The notes beneath the pieces were generated by a model that was not told the origin of the DNA, searched no databases, and saw nothing but the letters and a program-made list of their open reading frames with translations. Below are positions 1-6,215 of a stretch of DNA of 10,029 bases, piece after piece. Location of the stretch: the NCBI GenBank assembly GCA_938036585.1, contig CALHQN010000206.1, positions 1-10,029 of the forward strand, read 5' to 3'. This stretch comes from an uncultured Campylobacter sp. (GTDB lineage Bacteria; Campylobacterota; Campylobacteria; Campylobacterales; Campylobacteraceae). The position numbers and the translations under genes are program-made. Numbering within the stretch: position 1 is the stretch's first letter; each line of letters starts with the position of its first letter.

Positions 1-31
1 AAAAATCGCAAATACTTTTAGGAGGAGATTT

Positions 32-226
32 ATGCCGGATCAGGTGTGCGGCTACGTACTTTTTCGCGCTGATATCAAAAGCTATGCAAGCTGCAAAAAT
101 AATTGCGCCAGCCGTAAAAATTTCATAAATTCCGCGCGCATAAATTCCCGATACCGCTTAAATTTTAAAATATCCGCCGCGACGAAATCTGCGCGTATAG
201 TTCGCCTGGTGGGCTATGAGCTTTAA
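32..226 (+). CDS. Unrecognised 64-aa ORF ahead of the heme ABC operon (doubtful gene)
   Basis: The ORF starts at an ATG with a very good Shine-Dalgarno sequence (AGGAGGAG, about 20-27) and ends 11 bp inside the permease gene, so it could couple translation into the operon. The same frame is also open back to base 1. The protein is basic and rich in Lys, Arg, Ser and Asn with three Cys, has no recognisable domain or membrane segment, and reads more like translated non-coding DNA than a folded protein. Other frames give short hydrophobic fragments, so this could be the relic of an older gene. I would trust the ribosome site more than the product. No function is assigned. Confidence 0.25.
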   Translation: MPDQVCGYVLFRADIKSYASCKNNCASRKNFINSARINSRYRLNFKISAATKSARIVRLVGYEL

Positions 227-1184
227 ATTTTATCTCTTTTTAATCGCAGCTTTCGTCTTGCTTGCTTTAGTGGCCGTAAGTAGCGGCGGAGCGAGCATTT
301 CGCTAGGCGACATAGTAAAATTTTTCACCTTCGGCGAGCTGGACGAAACCAAGGAGCTGATTCTAACTCAAATGCGCCTGCCGCGCCTCGTACTTGGAAT
401 TTTAATAGGCGCGCTGCTGGCAACTTCGGGAGTGGTTGTGCAAAGCGTGTTTTTAAACCCGCTTGCGGATCCCTACATCATCGGCATCGCCTCGGCAGCG
501 ACCTTCGGCGCGGTCATAGCCTACCTACTGGGGCTTAGCGACGTTTTTTACGGAATTTTCGCATTTTTGGCCGCCAGCGGGCTTTCGCTCGTGATCTTTA
601 AGCTCGCAGCCCACACCCGCTCGATCTCCACGCTACTGATCGTAGGTATCGCCGTATCGTCCTTTTTGGGCGCATTTACATCCTTTGCGGTCTATCTAAT
701 CGGAGAGGATAGTTTTAGGATTACGGCGTGGATGATGGGCTATCTAGGCGGCGCAAACTGGCAAAAGATCGCGCTTTTGCTGCCGCCACTGCTGTTTTGC
801 ATGGCATATTTTTACGCGAAGCGCCACGAGCTAAATATTATCTTAAACGGCGACGAGGAGGCGAAATCGCTGGGACTCAATGTCGAGAAGTCCAAAAAGA
901 GCCTACTCATCGTCTCCTCGCTCATCATCGGCTTTTCGGTCGCGTTTACGGGGATGATAGGCTTTGTGGGGCTCATCATTCCGCACACGCTTCGCATGGC
1001 GCTTCATACGGCGAGCAATGCCGTGCTGATCCCTGCTAGCGCGCTTACCGGCGGAGTTTTTTTAGTTTTTTGCGACGTAATCGCTAAAAACGCCCTCTCG
1101 CCGGTAAAAATTCCGATCGGCGTAGTGACCTCCTTTTTCGGCGCGCCCTTTTTTCTATACCTCGCGTTTAGGAAGCATGCATGA
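216..1184 (+). CDS. FecCD-family ABC transporter permease, probably heme/iron
   Basis: This is the inner-membrane permease of an ABC importer for heme, iron chelates or cobalamin (FecCD/BtuC/HmuU family). At 322 aa it has the usual length for the family. A hydrophobic N-terminus (residues 5-25) is followed by the family's conserved early block around RLPRLVLGILIGALLATSG (about 53-71) and the LADPYIIGIASAATFGA stretch, then repeated membrane segments. The family's late motif is seen near residues 247-260 as GMIGFVGLIIPHTLR. The ATG at 216 is favoured because an in-frame stop lies at 198-200. No good ribosome site precedes it, so translation may be coupled to upstream reading. Its last four bases overlap the ATPase start (ATGA). 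Heme as substrate is inferred from the HutW-type enzyme in the same operon; a siderophore or cobalamin remains possible from the permease alone. Confidence 0.93.
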   Translation: MSFKFYLFLIAAFVLLALVAVSSGGASISLGDIVKFFTFGELDETKELILTQMRLPRLVLGILIGALLATSGVVVQSVFLNPLADPYIIGIASAATFGAVIAYLLGLSDVFYGIFAFLAASGLSLVIFKLAAHTRSISTLLIVGIAVSSFLGAFTSFAVYLIGEDSFRITAWMMGYLGGANWQKIALLLPPLLFCMAYFYAKRHELNIILNGDEEAKSLGLNVEKSKKSLLIVSSLIIGFSVAFTGMIGFVGLIIPHTLRMALHTASNAVLIPASALTGGVFLVFCDVIAKNALSPVKIPIGVVTSFFGAPFFLYLAFRKHA

Positions 1185-1954
1185 AAATTTCGGCGCTAAA
1201 CTTCAGCTACGGCAAGCGGGCGATTCTGCGAGGCATAGAGTTAAATTTAAAGCGGGGAAAATTTTACGGGATTTTGGGTCCTAACGGCTGCAGCAAAAGC
1301 ACCTTGCTAAAAAACATATTGCAAATTTTAAAGCCCGAAAGCGGTATCATCGAAATAAACGGCAAAATAGCAAGCGAATATAGCCTCAAAGAGCTTGCCG
1401 CACTTATCGGCTTCGTGCCGCAAAAAACAGCCCTCGCAGCCGCGCTGAACGTGAATGAAATTTTACTTGCGGGCAGATTTTGCCGCCTAAAAAGCGCATT
1501 TAGCGGCTACGATGCGAGCGACCGCGACAAGGTAGAGCGAATCGCCGAGCTTTTGGACGTGAAGAAATTTTTAAATCGCAGCGCGTTTGAGCTAAGCGGC
1601 GGCGAGTTCGGGCGCGTGCTGCTTGCTAGAGCGCTCGTAAGCGAGCCTGAAATTTTACTGCTCGATGAGCCCACGGGTGCGCTTGATATAAACTACGCGA
1701 TCGAGGCGATGAGGATCTGCGAAAATTTAACCAAAACACTAAATTTAACGAGCGTCATCGTGCTGCACGATCTAAATTTAGCCTCGCTGTTTTGCGATGA
1801 AATTTTGATGCTAAAAGACGGCGCAGTGAGGTATCGCGGTAGCGCGAGCGAGCTTTTTACGCCGCAGATCATAAAAGAAATTTACGGCTTTGACGCCCTG
1901 ATAGTCGAAAATTTAGGGACCAAATTTATCTTACCGCAAAAGGAGAAAATGTGA
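1181..1954 (+). CDS. ABC transporter ATP-binding protein, FecE/HmuV-like
   Basis: This is the cytoplasmic ATPase that powers the adjacent permease. All the expected motifs are visible in order: Walker A at 33-41 (GPNGCSKST), Q-loop Gln81 (GFVPQ), signature LSGGEFGRV at 138-146, Walker B ILLLDE at 158-163 followed by PTGALD, and the switch His196 (VLHDLNLAS). The length of 257 aa is normal for FecE/HmuV/BtuD-type subunits. One oddity is that the Walker A consensus GxxGxGK has Ser in place of the third Gly (CSK instead of CGK). The signature also has E-F-G where Q-x-Q is common. The start overlaps the permease stop by four bases, and the stop overlaps the next gene's GTG. The assignment as importer ATPase is firm; the heme specificity is inferred from context. 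Confidence 0.93.
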   Translation: MKISALNFSYGKRAILRGIELNLKRGKFYGILGPNGCSKSTLLKNILQILKPESGIIEINGKIASEYSLKELAALIGFVPQKTALAAALNVNEILLAGRFCRLKSAFSGYDASDRDKVERIAELLDVKKFLNRSAFELSGGEFGRVLLARALVSEPEILLLDEPTGALDINYAIEAMRICENLTKTLNLTSVIVLHDLNLASLFCDEILMLKDGAVRYRGSASELFTPQIIKEIYGFDALIVENLGTKFILPQKEKM

Positions 1955-2733
1955 AAAAAATTCTTATAGCTTTGCTTTCGGCGAGTTTTGCGCTCGCCAA
2001 AGGTCTAGTCGTACTTGATCCCGCAGCAGTCGAGATCATCTACGCTTTAGGCGCGCAGGATCAGATCGCTGCGATCTCAACTACCTCGATGAGCAAGATC
2101 CGCCCGGAGGCAGAAACCGCGAAACTGCCTAGCGTAGGCACCTACGTAAAGCCGAATATGGAAAAGATCGTCGAGCTTAAGCCCGATCTAGTCATCACGA
2201 GCTTTCACTCCGCAGGCGTTAGCGAGAATCTGCAAAAGCTGGGGCTTAAGAGTCTTGCGATGGATGCAAACTCCACCGCAGAGATCTGCAAAAACGTAAA
2301 AACCATCGCGACTATCGTAAAAAAAGAGAGCGAGGCGGATAAAATTTGCGCGCAAATGGACGGCGTCTTTGCGAATAAAACGGCGCTTCGCGGTAAAAAA
2401 GTGGCTATGTTTTTCGGCTCAAATGCCACTATGGCTTTCAATGACAAAACCCTCATCGGCGACATTTTCGCTCGCCTCGGCGCTAAAAACATCGCAGACG
2501 GTCTTGAAGGCAGCACGCCCGCGGTATCTGCCGAATACATCTTGGAGCAAAACCCCGATATTATGGTCATCGTAGGCGGAGAGACGGAGGATTTTTTAAA
2601 AGCAAATCCGATCCTTAGAAATACCAAAGCGGTAAAATCGGGCAAAATTTTAAAGGCCCCGACGCTCATCTTGCGGGGCAGCCCGCAGATCGGCGAGACG
2701 GTGGATGAAATTTACGCGGAGGCAACGAAATAG
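1951..2733 (+). CDS. Periplasmic heme/iron-binding protein of the ABC importer
   Basis: This is the class III substrate-binding protein (TroA/HmuT/BtuF-like fold) that delivers ligand to the permease. Residues 1-16 form a signal peptide (KK, hydrophobic core, ending SFALA) with no lipobox Cys, so it is probably a soluble periplasmic protein. Family landmarks are the N-terminal strand GLVVLDPAAVEIIYALGA (18-35), the LPSVGTYVKPNMEKIVELKPDLVI block (59-82) and a late NPDIMVIVGG strand. In heme-binding HmuT/ShuT proteins a Tyr in the equivalent block coordinates heme; Tyr65 sits in about that place here, but this is an alignment by eye. The start is GTG at 1951, overlapping the ATPase stop (GTGA), with AAGGAG just upstream. 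At 260 aa the length is typical. Ligand identity is inferred from the downstream HutW-type enzyme. Confidence 0.88.
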   Translation: MKKILIALLSASFALAKGLVVLDPAAVEIIYALGAQDQIAAISTTSMSKIRPEAETAKLPSVGTYVKPNMEKIVELKPDLVITSFHSAGVSENLQKLGLKSLAMDANSTAEICKNVKTIATIVKKESEADKICAQMDGVFANKTALRGKKVAMFFGSNATMAFNDKTLIGDIFARLGAKNIADGLEGSTPAVSAEYILEQNPDIMVIVGGETEDFLKANPILRNTKAVKSGKILKAPTLILRGSPQIGETVDEIYAEATK

Positions 2734-3948
2734 ATGTTTAAAGAACGCATTAAATCCCACCACCGCTCCAAGCTTTTCGAGAGCGCCTCCGCGAGCGAAA
2801 ACGAGCTGTTCGATGCGCTGGAGCAGCCTGCGAAAGACAGCGATTGCGTGATCTATCTGCACGTGCCGTTTTGCGACAACATCTGCTCGTTTTGTTCGAT
2901 GATGCGCTCCAAACTCGGCGACGAGCTGGACGAATACGCTAAATTTTTAATCCGCCAGATCAAAGACTACGGCGAGATGCCCTACTTCGATACCAAAAAC
3001 GTCAAAAGTATCTACTTCGGCGGCGGCACGCCGAGCGTCTTTAGCGAAGCTCACTTCGAAAAGGTTCTGGGCGCGCTGCATAAAAATTTCAAGATCGCAG
3101 ACGACTGCGAGATCAGCATAGAAACTACGCTGCATAATCTAGATACGCAAAAAGCGCTCGCTCTGCAAAGCTTCGGCGTAAATCGCTTTAGCATCGGCGT
3201 GCAGACCTTCAGCAGACAGGGGCGCGCGCTTTTAAACCGCGTGCATAAGCCCGCTCGCGCAATCGAGCGACTGAAGGATCTTAGAGAAAAATTTGACGGC
3301 ATGCTCTGCTGCGACATCATCTACAACTTCCCGAACGAAAGCGTGGAGGAAGCGATCGCAGACGCGCGCTACGTAAATGAGCTAGGTCTAGATAGCGCTA
3401 GCTTTTACTCGCTGATGTTTTTCGAAGGCTCGGAGCTATCCAAAAAGATCGACACCTCCTACTACGATCTGCCGACTGATAAAAAGCTGCACCATGCCTT
3501 TGCAGAGGCGCTACTGCAAAGCGGGAATTTCGAGGTTTTGGAGCTTACCAAACTTGCTCGAAAAGGTCGCGATAACTACGGCTACATCAAGCTAAGCCAC
3601 AAGGGCACAGATATCCTACCTATCGGCAACGGCGCGGGCGGACACGTAGCGGGCTTCGGAATTTACGGCGTGTCGGGACATAAGATGATCTCGCGAATCG
3701 ATGAGCGCGAAGCAAAATACGGCGTGCTAAGCAATCTGTTTCAGTATCCGATCGTAAGCTTAAACGAGCTAAAAGAAGCGCTAAGCGCGAATATTTACGA
3801 CGAAGCGGTGCAAAAGCTCAAAGAATTTGAGAGCTGGGGACTTTTGGAGCTTAAGGATGAAAAATCAATCTTAAACTTGGACGGAATTTTTTGGGGCAAC
3901 AATATCAACGAAGAGATAGCAAACATTATTAGAAAGGATTTTGTATGA
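2734..3948 (+). CDS. hutW: HutW/ChuW-type radical SAM enzyme, anaerobic heme degradation (anaerobilin synthase)
   Basis: This is a radical SAM protein of the HemN-like group. The cluster-binding CxxxCxxC motif is at Cys47, Cys51 and Cys54 (HVPFCDNICSFC), the glycine-rich SAM motif GGGTP is at 96-100, and the HemN-type blocks EISIETT (126-132) and GVNRFSIGVQTFS (148-160) follow. In HemN itself the motif is CxxxCxxC too, but the operon partners (heme-type ABC importer and flavodoxin) and the departures from HemN point to the ChuW/HutW/HmuW branch, which methylates heme and opens the ring without oxygen, giving a linear tetrapyrrole and free iron. At 404 aa it is somewhat shorter than the roughly 440-450 aa of enteric and Vibrio homologues. 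The ATG directly abuts the binding-protein stop, with GGAGG about 12 bases upstream. A coproporphyrinogen dehydrogenase role is the main alternative and is less likely in this context. Confidence 0.85.
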   Translation: MFKERIKSHHRSKLFESASASENELFDALEQPAKDSDCVIYLHVPFCDNICSFCSMMRSKLGDELDEYAKFLIRQIKDYGEMPYFDTKNVKSIYFGGGTPSVFSEAHFEKVLGALHKNFKIADDCEISIETTLHNLDTQKALALQSFGVNRFSIGVQTFSRQGRALLNRVHKPARAIERLKDLREKFDGMLCCDIIYNFPNESVEEAIADARYVNELGLDSASFYSLMFFEGSELSKKIDTSYYDLPTDKKLHHAFAEALLQSGNFEVLELTKLARKGRDNYGYIKLSHKGTDILPIGNGAGGHVAGFGIYGVSGHKMISRIDEREAKYGVLSNLFQYPIVSLNELKEALSANIYDEAVQKLKEFESWGLLELKDEKSILNLDGIFWGNNINEEIANIIRKDFV

Positions 3949-4448
3949 AAAAAATCGTGCTTTACACCTCACAAACGGGTAACACGAAAAAGGTGGGCGA
4001 CGCGATCGCCGAGCAACTAGGCTGCGAGAGTCTAAATTTCCGCGACTTTGAGGGTGAGGTCGATGACTACGATTTCATAGCCTTGGGCTTTTACGTCGAT
4101 AAGGGCGAAGCCGAAGCGAAATTTATGCGCTTTTTACGCAAGATTCACGGCAAGAAGCTTGGCGTTTTTATGACTCTGGGCGCGGAGCCGGACGGCGAGC
4201 ACTCGCGTAAGTGTCTGGATACCTTTGAAGAGGGGCTTAAAGCAAACGGCAACGAGATTGTAAGGGAGTTTGCCTGCCAGGGCGCGATCGATCCGAATCT
4301 ACTTGAAACGATGCGCAAAATGGCGGCCGGCGGCAACTCGCCCCACCCTATCACCCCCGAGCGACTTGCGCGCTGGGCGGAGGCTGCGAAACACCCGGAC
4401 GAGAAGGATCTGGCGGACGCAAAAGCAGCATTTACGGGGATAGAATAA
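3945..4448 (+). CDS. Flavodoxin-family protein, likely electron donor for the HutW-type enzyme
   Basis: This 167-aa protein begins directly with the flavodoxin strand and FMN phosphate loop TSQTGNT (8-14). The other two loops expected to contact the isoalloxazine ring are recognisable near GFYVDKGEA (48-56) and TLGAEPDGEHS (77-87). It has no signal peptide or membrane segment, so it is cytoplasmic. It overlaps the hutW stop by four bases (ATGA), with AAAGGA upstream. Radical SAM enzymes need a one-electron reductant, and in Fusobacterium nucleatum a flavodoxin (HmuF) is encoded with the HutW homologue HmuW and works in heme breakdown; that is established for that organism and inferred here. 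The tail beyond residue 120 is Pro/Ala/Glu-rich and longer than a minimal flavodoxin would need. Flavin-based reduction of the tetrapyrrole product is an alternative or additional role. Confidence 0.8.
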   Translation: MKKIVLYTSQTGNTKKVGDAIAEQLGCESLNFRDFEGEVDDYDFIALGFYVDKGEAEAKFMRFLRKIHGKKLGVFMTLGAEPDGEHSRKCLDTFEEGLKANGNEIVREFACQGAIDPNLLETMRKMAAGGNSPHPITPERLARWAEAAKHPDEKDLADAKAAFTGIE

Positions 4449-4460
4449 AATTTAAAGCAA

Positions 4461-4482
4461 GCCGCGCAAACAGCTGCGCGGC
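4461..4482 (+). terminator. Stem-loop after the heme operon, possible terminator
   Basis: A perfect 8-bp inverted repeat (GCCGCGCA / TGCGCGGC) with a 6-base loop lies 13 bases after the flavodoxin stop. It is followed by an A-rich stretch, not a T-run, so it is not a textbook intrinsic terminator for the plus strand; its position makes it the best candidate for ending or stabilising the operon mRNA. Confidence 0.45.
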
Positions 4483-4687
4483 GAAACAAAATCAAATAAA
4501 ATTTCACACTACTTAATGCGCGATTTGGAATTTTATCTTTTACTAAATTTGGACGATAAATTTCATTACTACAAGCAAATTTACCGCTGCAGGCGCAGGT
4601 CTTGCTCTAGAATTTAAACGATAAAATTTCATTTCGCGCGCAACGGATCGAATAATGCCGCCGACTTTGCGCCGCTAATGCGCGCTA

Positions 4688-4836
4688 TGAGCACGAAAAA
4701 GCGCTTTTGCGAGCGAGCCGCTTGCGAGTGCTGCGGCAGCGGCCGCCATCCAATACACCGCTCGCCATTTTGCGACGGCCTGAGCGCGAAAAATCTGCTT
4801 TTGCGAGCAAGTAGCCTGCGAGCGCTGCGGTCGCGA
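4688..4836. repeat. Imperfect direct repeat pair of about 55 bp
   Basis: Segment 4688-4742 is repeated at 4781-4836 with about four in five bases matching and one or two small indels. The longest identical core is GCTTTTGCGAGC, and both copies end near a GCTGCGG core. The copies are 93 bases apart start to start. It may be a degenerate tandem duplication within a decaying gene or a minisatellite-like repeat. Confidence 0.6.
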
Positions 4837-5067
4837 TCATCGGCTACCCCCGTCGTCACGTGCCGTAGGTACCGCCGTCGGGCGCCGCCCTCCGTCGCGC
4901 AATGATCTGCCCGTCGCCGCTCATCACCCCGTCACGCGACACCTGCCGCCGCCAATCTCTCCGCCGCTTTGTCACAGTACTGAACCCAAACCGAACCGCT
5001 AAATTTTAAATTCCATAAAAGTCTCATAGCGCATAAATTTTAATTCGGCAAATGCGTAAAATTTAGG

Positions 5068-5073
5068 TAAAAT
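5068..5073 (+). promoter_or_regulatory. Probable -10 box for the 228-aa gene
   Basis: TAAAAT sits 43 bases before the start codon at 5116, preceded by an AT-rich run containing ATTTAGG, as is usual for Campylobacter sigma-70 promoters that lack a strong -35. A good ribosome site (AAAAGGGG) follows just ahead of the ATG. Confidence 0.45.
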
Positions 5074-5115
5074 TCCACCCAAACGCTTTGACGGTCAAAA
5101 TTTAAAAGGGGCAAG

Positions 5116-5802
5116 ATGACGAATTTCGAGTACGCGCGCCGCATTGACGAGGCTGCGGGGCTGGATCTTGATTTAGATTGCAAAGAGATAGATCTGCAGG
5201 ATAAGTTTTACGGACTTTTTCAGTGCTTTATGCCCGAGGGCACGGGCGCGAGAGCGGTGTTTGCGCCGCTGCAAAACGGCGAGGCGCTGCAAGCGCGCAT
5301 AATGCCGATCTACGCAGTCACGGCGCAGCAGACGCAAGAGGCGTTCGATCAGGGCATGGCGCCCGGGTATTTTTGCCCGCCGCAGGATCCGAAATTTGAT
5401 GACGAAGGACTTAAGAGTCTAGCTTTAGCGCACGTTCGAAATTTAAAAATTTTTGCCGAGTTTCTAGGCAAGAACGAGCTTTTAGAGATGCTTGAGCAGA
5501 TAAAATCCGCTCGCGTGCAGGAGAGCTTTGATCTCGCGCATAACAAAGATGAGCTTGCGGACGCCGTCTATGAGGCGATCACGGAGTGGATGATAGATTC
5601 GCCGAAATTCGATGCAAAGCTATGGGTGCTCGGCGAGGCGTATTATTCGATCGACTGTGACTACCTGCTATCAGCGTACTTGCAGTATCCAAACTACGCG
5701 CAAAGGCCGCAGGAAGACTTTTTGAAGCCCTACTTCGAGCTGTATCTAGCGGGGCGGCAGATCACGTTTGAGCGCGGCGAGGTCGTGGTTTTTACGCGCT
5801 AA
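5116..5802 (+). CDS. Conserved-looking hypothetical protein, 228 aa, soluble and acidic
   Basis: I do not recognise this protein. It is a clear gene: a well-placed AAAAGGGG ribosome site, an apparent promoter upstream, a long open frame and codon use like the flanking genes. The product has no signal peptide or membrane segment and is acidic, with an early Asp/Leu-rich patch (LDLDLDCKEIDL, about 16-27), a central helical region rich in Leu, Glu and Lys (about 92-130) and a Tyr-rich C-terminal third (YYSIDCDYLLSAYLQYP, about 175-191). The spread of aromatic residues and lack of low complexity suggest a folded cytoplasmic protein. It stands apart from the heme operon by the 667-bp gap, so it need not share that function. 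No catalytic motif is visible. Confidence 0.85.
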   Translation: MTNFEYARRIDEAAGLDLDLDCKEIDLQDKFYGLFQCFMPEGTGARAVFAPLQNGEALQARIMPIYAVTAQQTQEAFDQGMAPGYFCPPQDPKFDDEGLKSLALAHVRNLKIFAEFLGKNELLEMLEQIKSARVQESFDLAHNKDELADAVYEAITEWMIDSPKFDAKLWVLGEAYYSIDCDYLLSAYLQYPNYAQRPQEDFLKPYFELYLAGRQITFERGEVVVFTR

Positions 5803-5825
5803 ATTTACGCGGGTAAAGGAAGCGA

Positions 5826-6188
5826 ATGGGCGCTCACAAACAGCTAAAATTTAAACCGGACAAGTATCTTCTAAAGGAGATCGCGCGTAAATTTAAAGAA
5901 AGATTCGGCAAGGCGTGCTTTAGAGACGACATAGCGCGCACAAATACCGCGCGCGAGGGGATTAATATGATTTGCGTTCGAGGAGATCGCACAACAAGCC
6001 AGAGAGAAAGTTCGCGCGTAAGTACCGCGCAGATCGCGTCAAAATGCCTAACGGCGGCGAGGCGCGTAGGTATCGGCACTGCAAAAAAGGCGGCAACGCG
6101 CGCTAATATAGGTGGCGCGAGCGACAAAACCTTTCAGCGCCGTAGTCGCAAGGGAAGCGGCGACGCAGCAAGGCGGGTTTTTATTTAG
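5826..6188 (+). pseudogene. 120-aa ORF, coding-like only at its start; probably decayed
   Basis: The ORF begins 23 bases after the previous stop with a modest ribosome site (AAAGGAAG). The first 37 residues look like real protein, Lys-rich and helical (LLKEIARKFKERFGKACFRDDIA). After that the translation becomes Arg/Ala/Ser/Thr-rich with no pattern, while the next frame briefly shows coding-like sequence (FAFEEIAQQAREKVRA, near 5970-6015). This suggests one or more frameshifts in a once longer gene. The two coding-like pieces share the 10-base core AGGAGATCGC (5875-5884 and 5981-5990) and resemble each other, so an internal duplication is also possible. I cannot name the parent family. The alternative is a genuine 120-aa basic protein of unknown role. 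Confidence 0.35.
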
Positions 6189-6191
6189 AAT
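6186..6191 (+). promoter_or_regulatory. Possible -10 box for the NhaC gene
   Basis: TAGAAT follows a T-rich run (TTTTTATT) and lies 25 bases before the antiporter ATG at 6216, with the ribosome site AAAAGGGGG in between. The placement is plausible for a short-leader promoter, but the match is only moderate. Confidence 0.3.
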
Positions 6192-6215
6192 ATCAAAATT
6201 CCAAAAGGGGGAAAA

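Larger units (their letters stand above)
4449..5115. other. 667-bp non-coding stretch with GC-rich duplicated segment
   Basis: I see no convincing gene here. The flanks (4483-4630 and 4990-5115) are AT-rich and carry ten copies of AAATTT in the whole gap. A 23-base AT-rich segment at 4545-4567 recurs imperfectly at 4610-4633. The middle (about 4640-4980) is GC-rich and pyrimidine-rich on the plus strand and contains an imperfect direct duplication (4688-4742 and 4781-4836). Open frames on both strands there lack ribosome sites and have low-quality, Arg/Ser-rich translations. On the minus strand, fragments in different frames (for example AALAGYLLAKADF and AAAAAALASGSLAKALF) look like pieces of an old membrane-protein gene, which is speculative. 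Confidence 0.6.

Noticed and set aside
1..215. Cobalamin riboswitch or Fur box ahead of the ABC operon
   Set aside because: No B12-box core and no convincing GATAAT-type palindrome was found in the visible leader; control elements may lie upstream of the window.
4678..4905. Plus-strand frame with a CDGSH-like iron-sulfur pattern (CECC...SPFCDGLS)
   Set aside because: The His ligand after CDG is missing, the spacing of the Cys residues is wrong, there is no ribosome site, and the rest is Arg/Ser-rich; it also lies across the duplicated segment. Chance resemblance is more likely.
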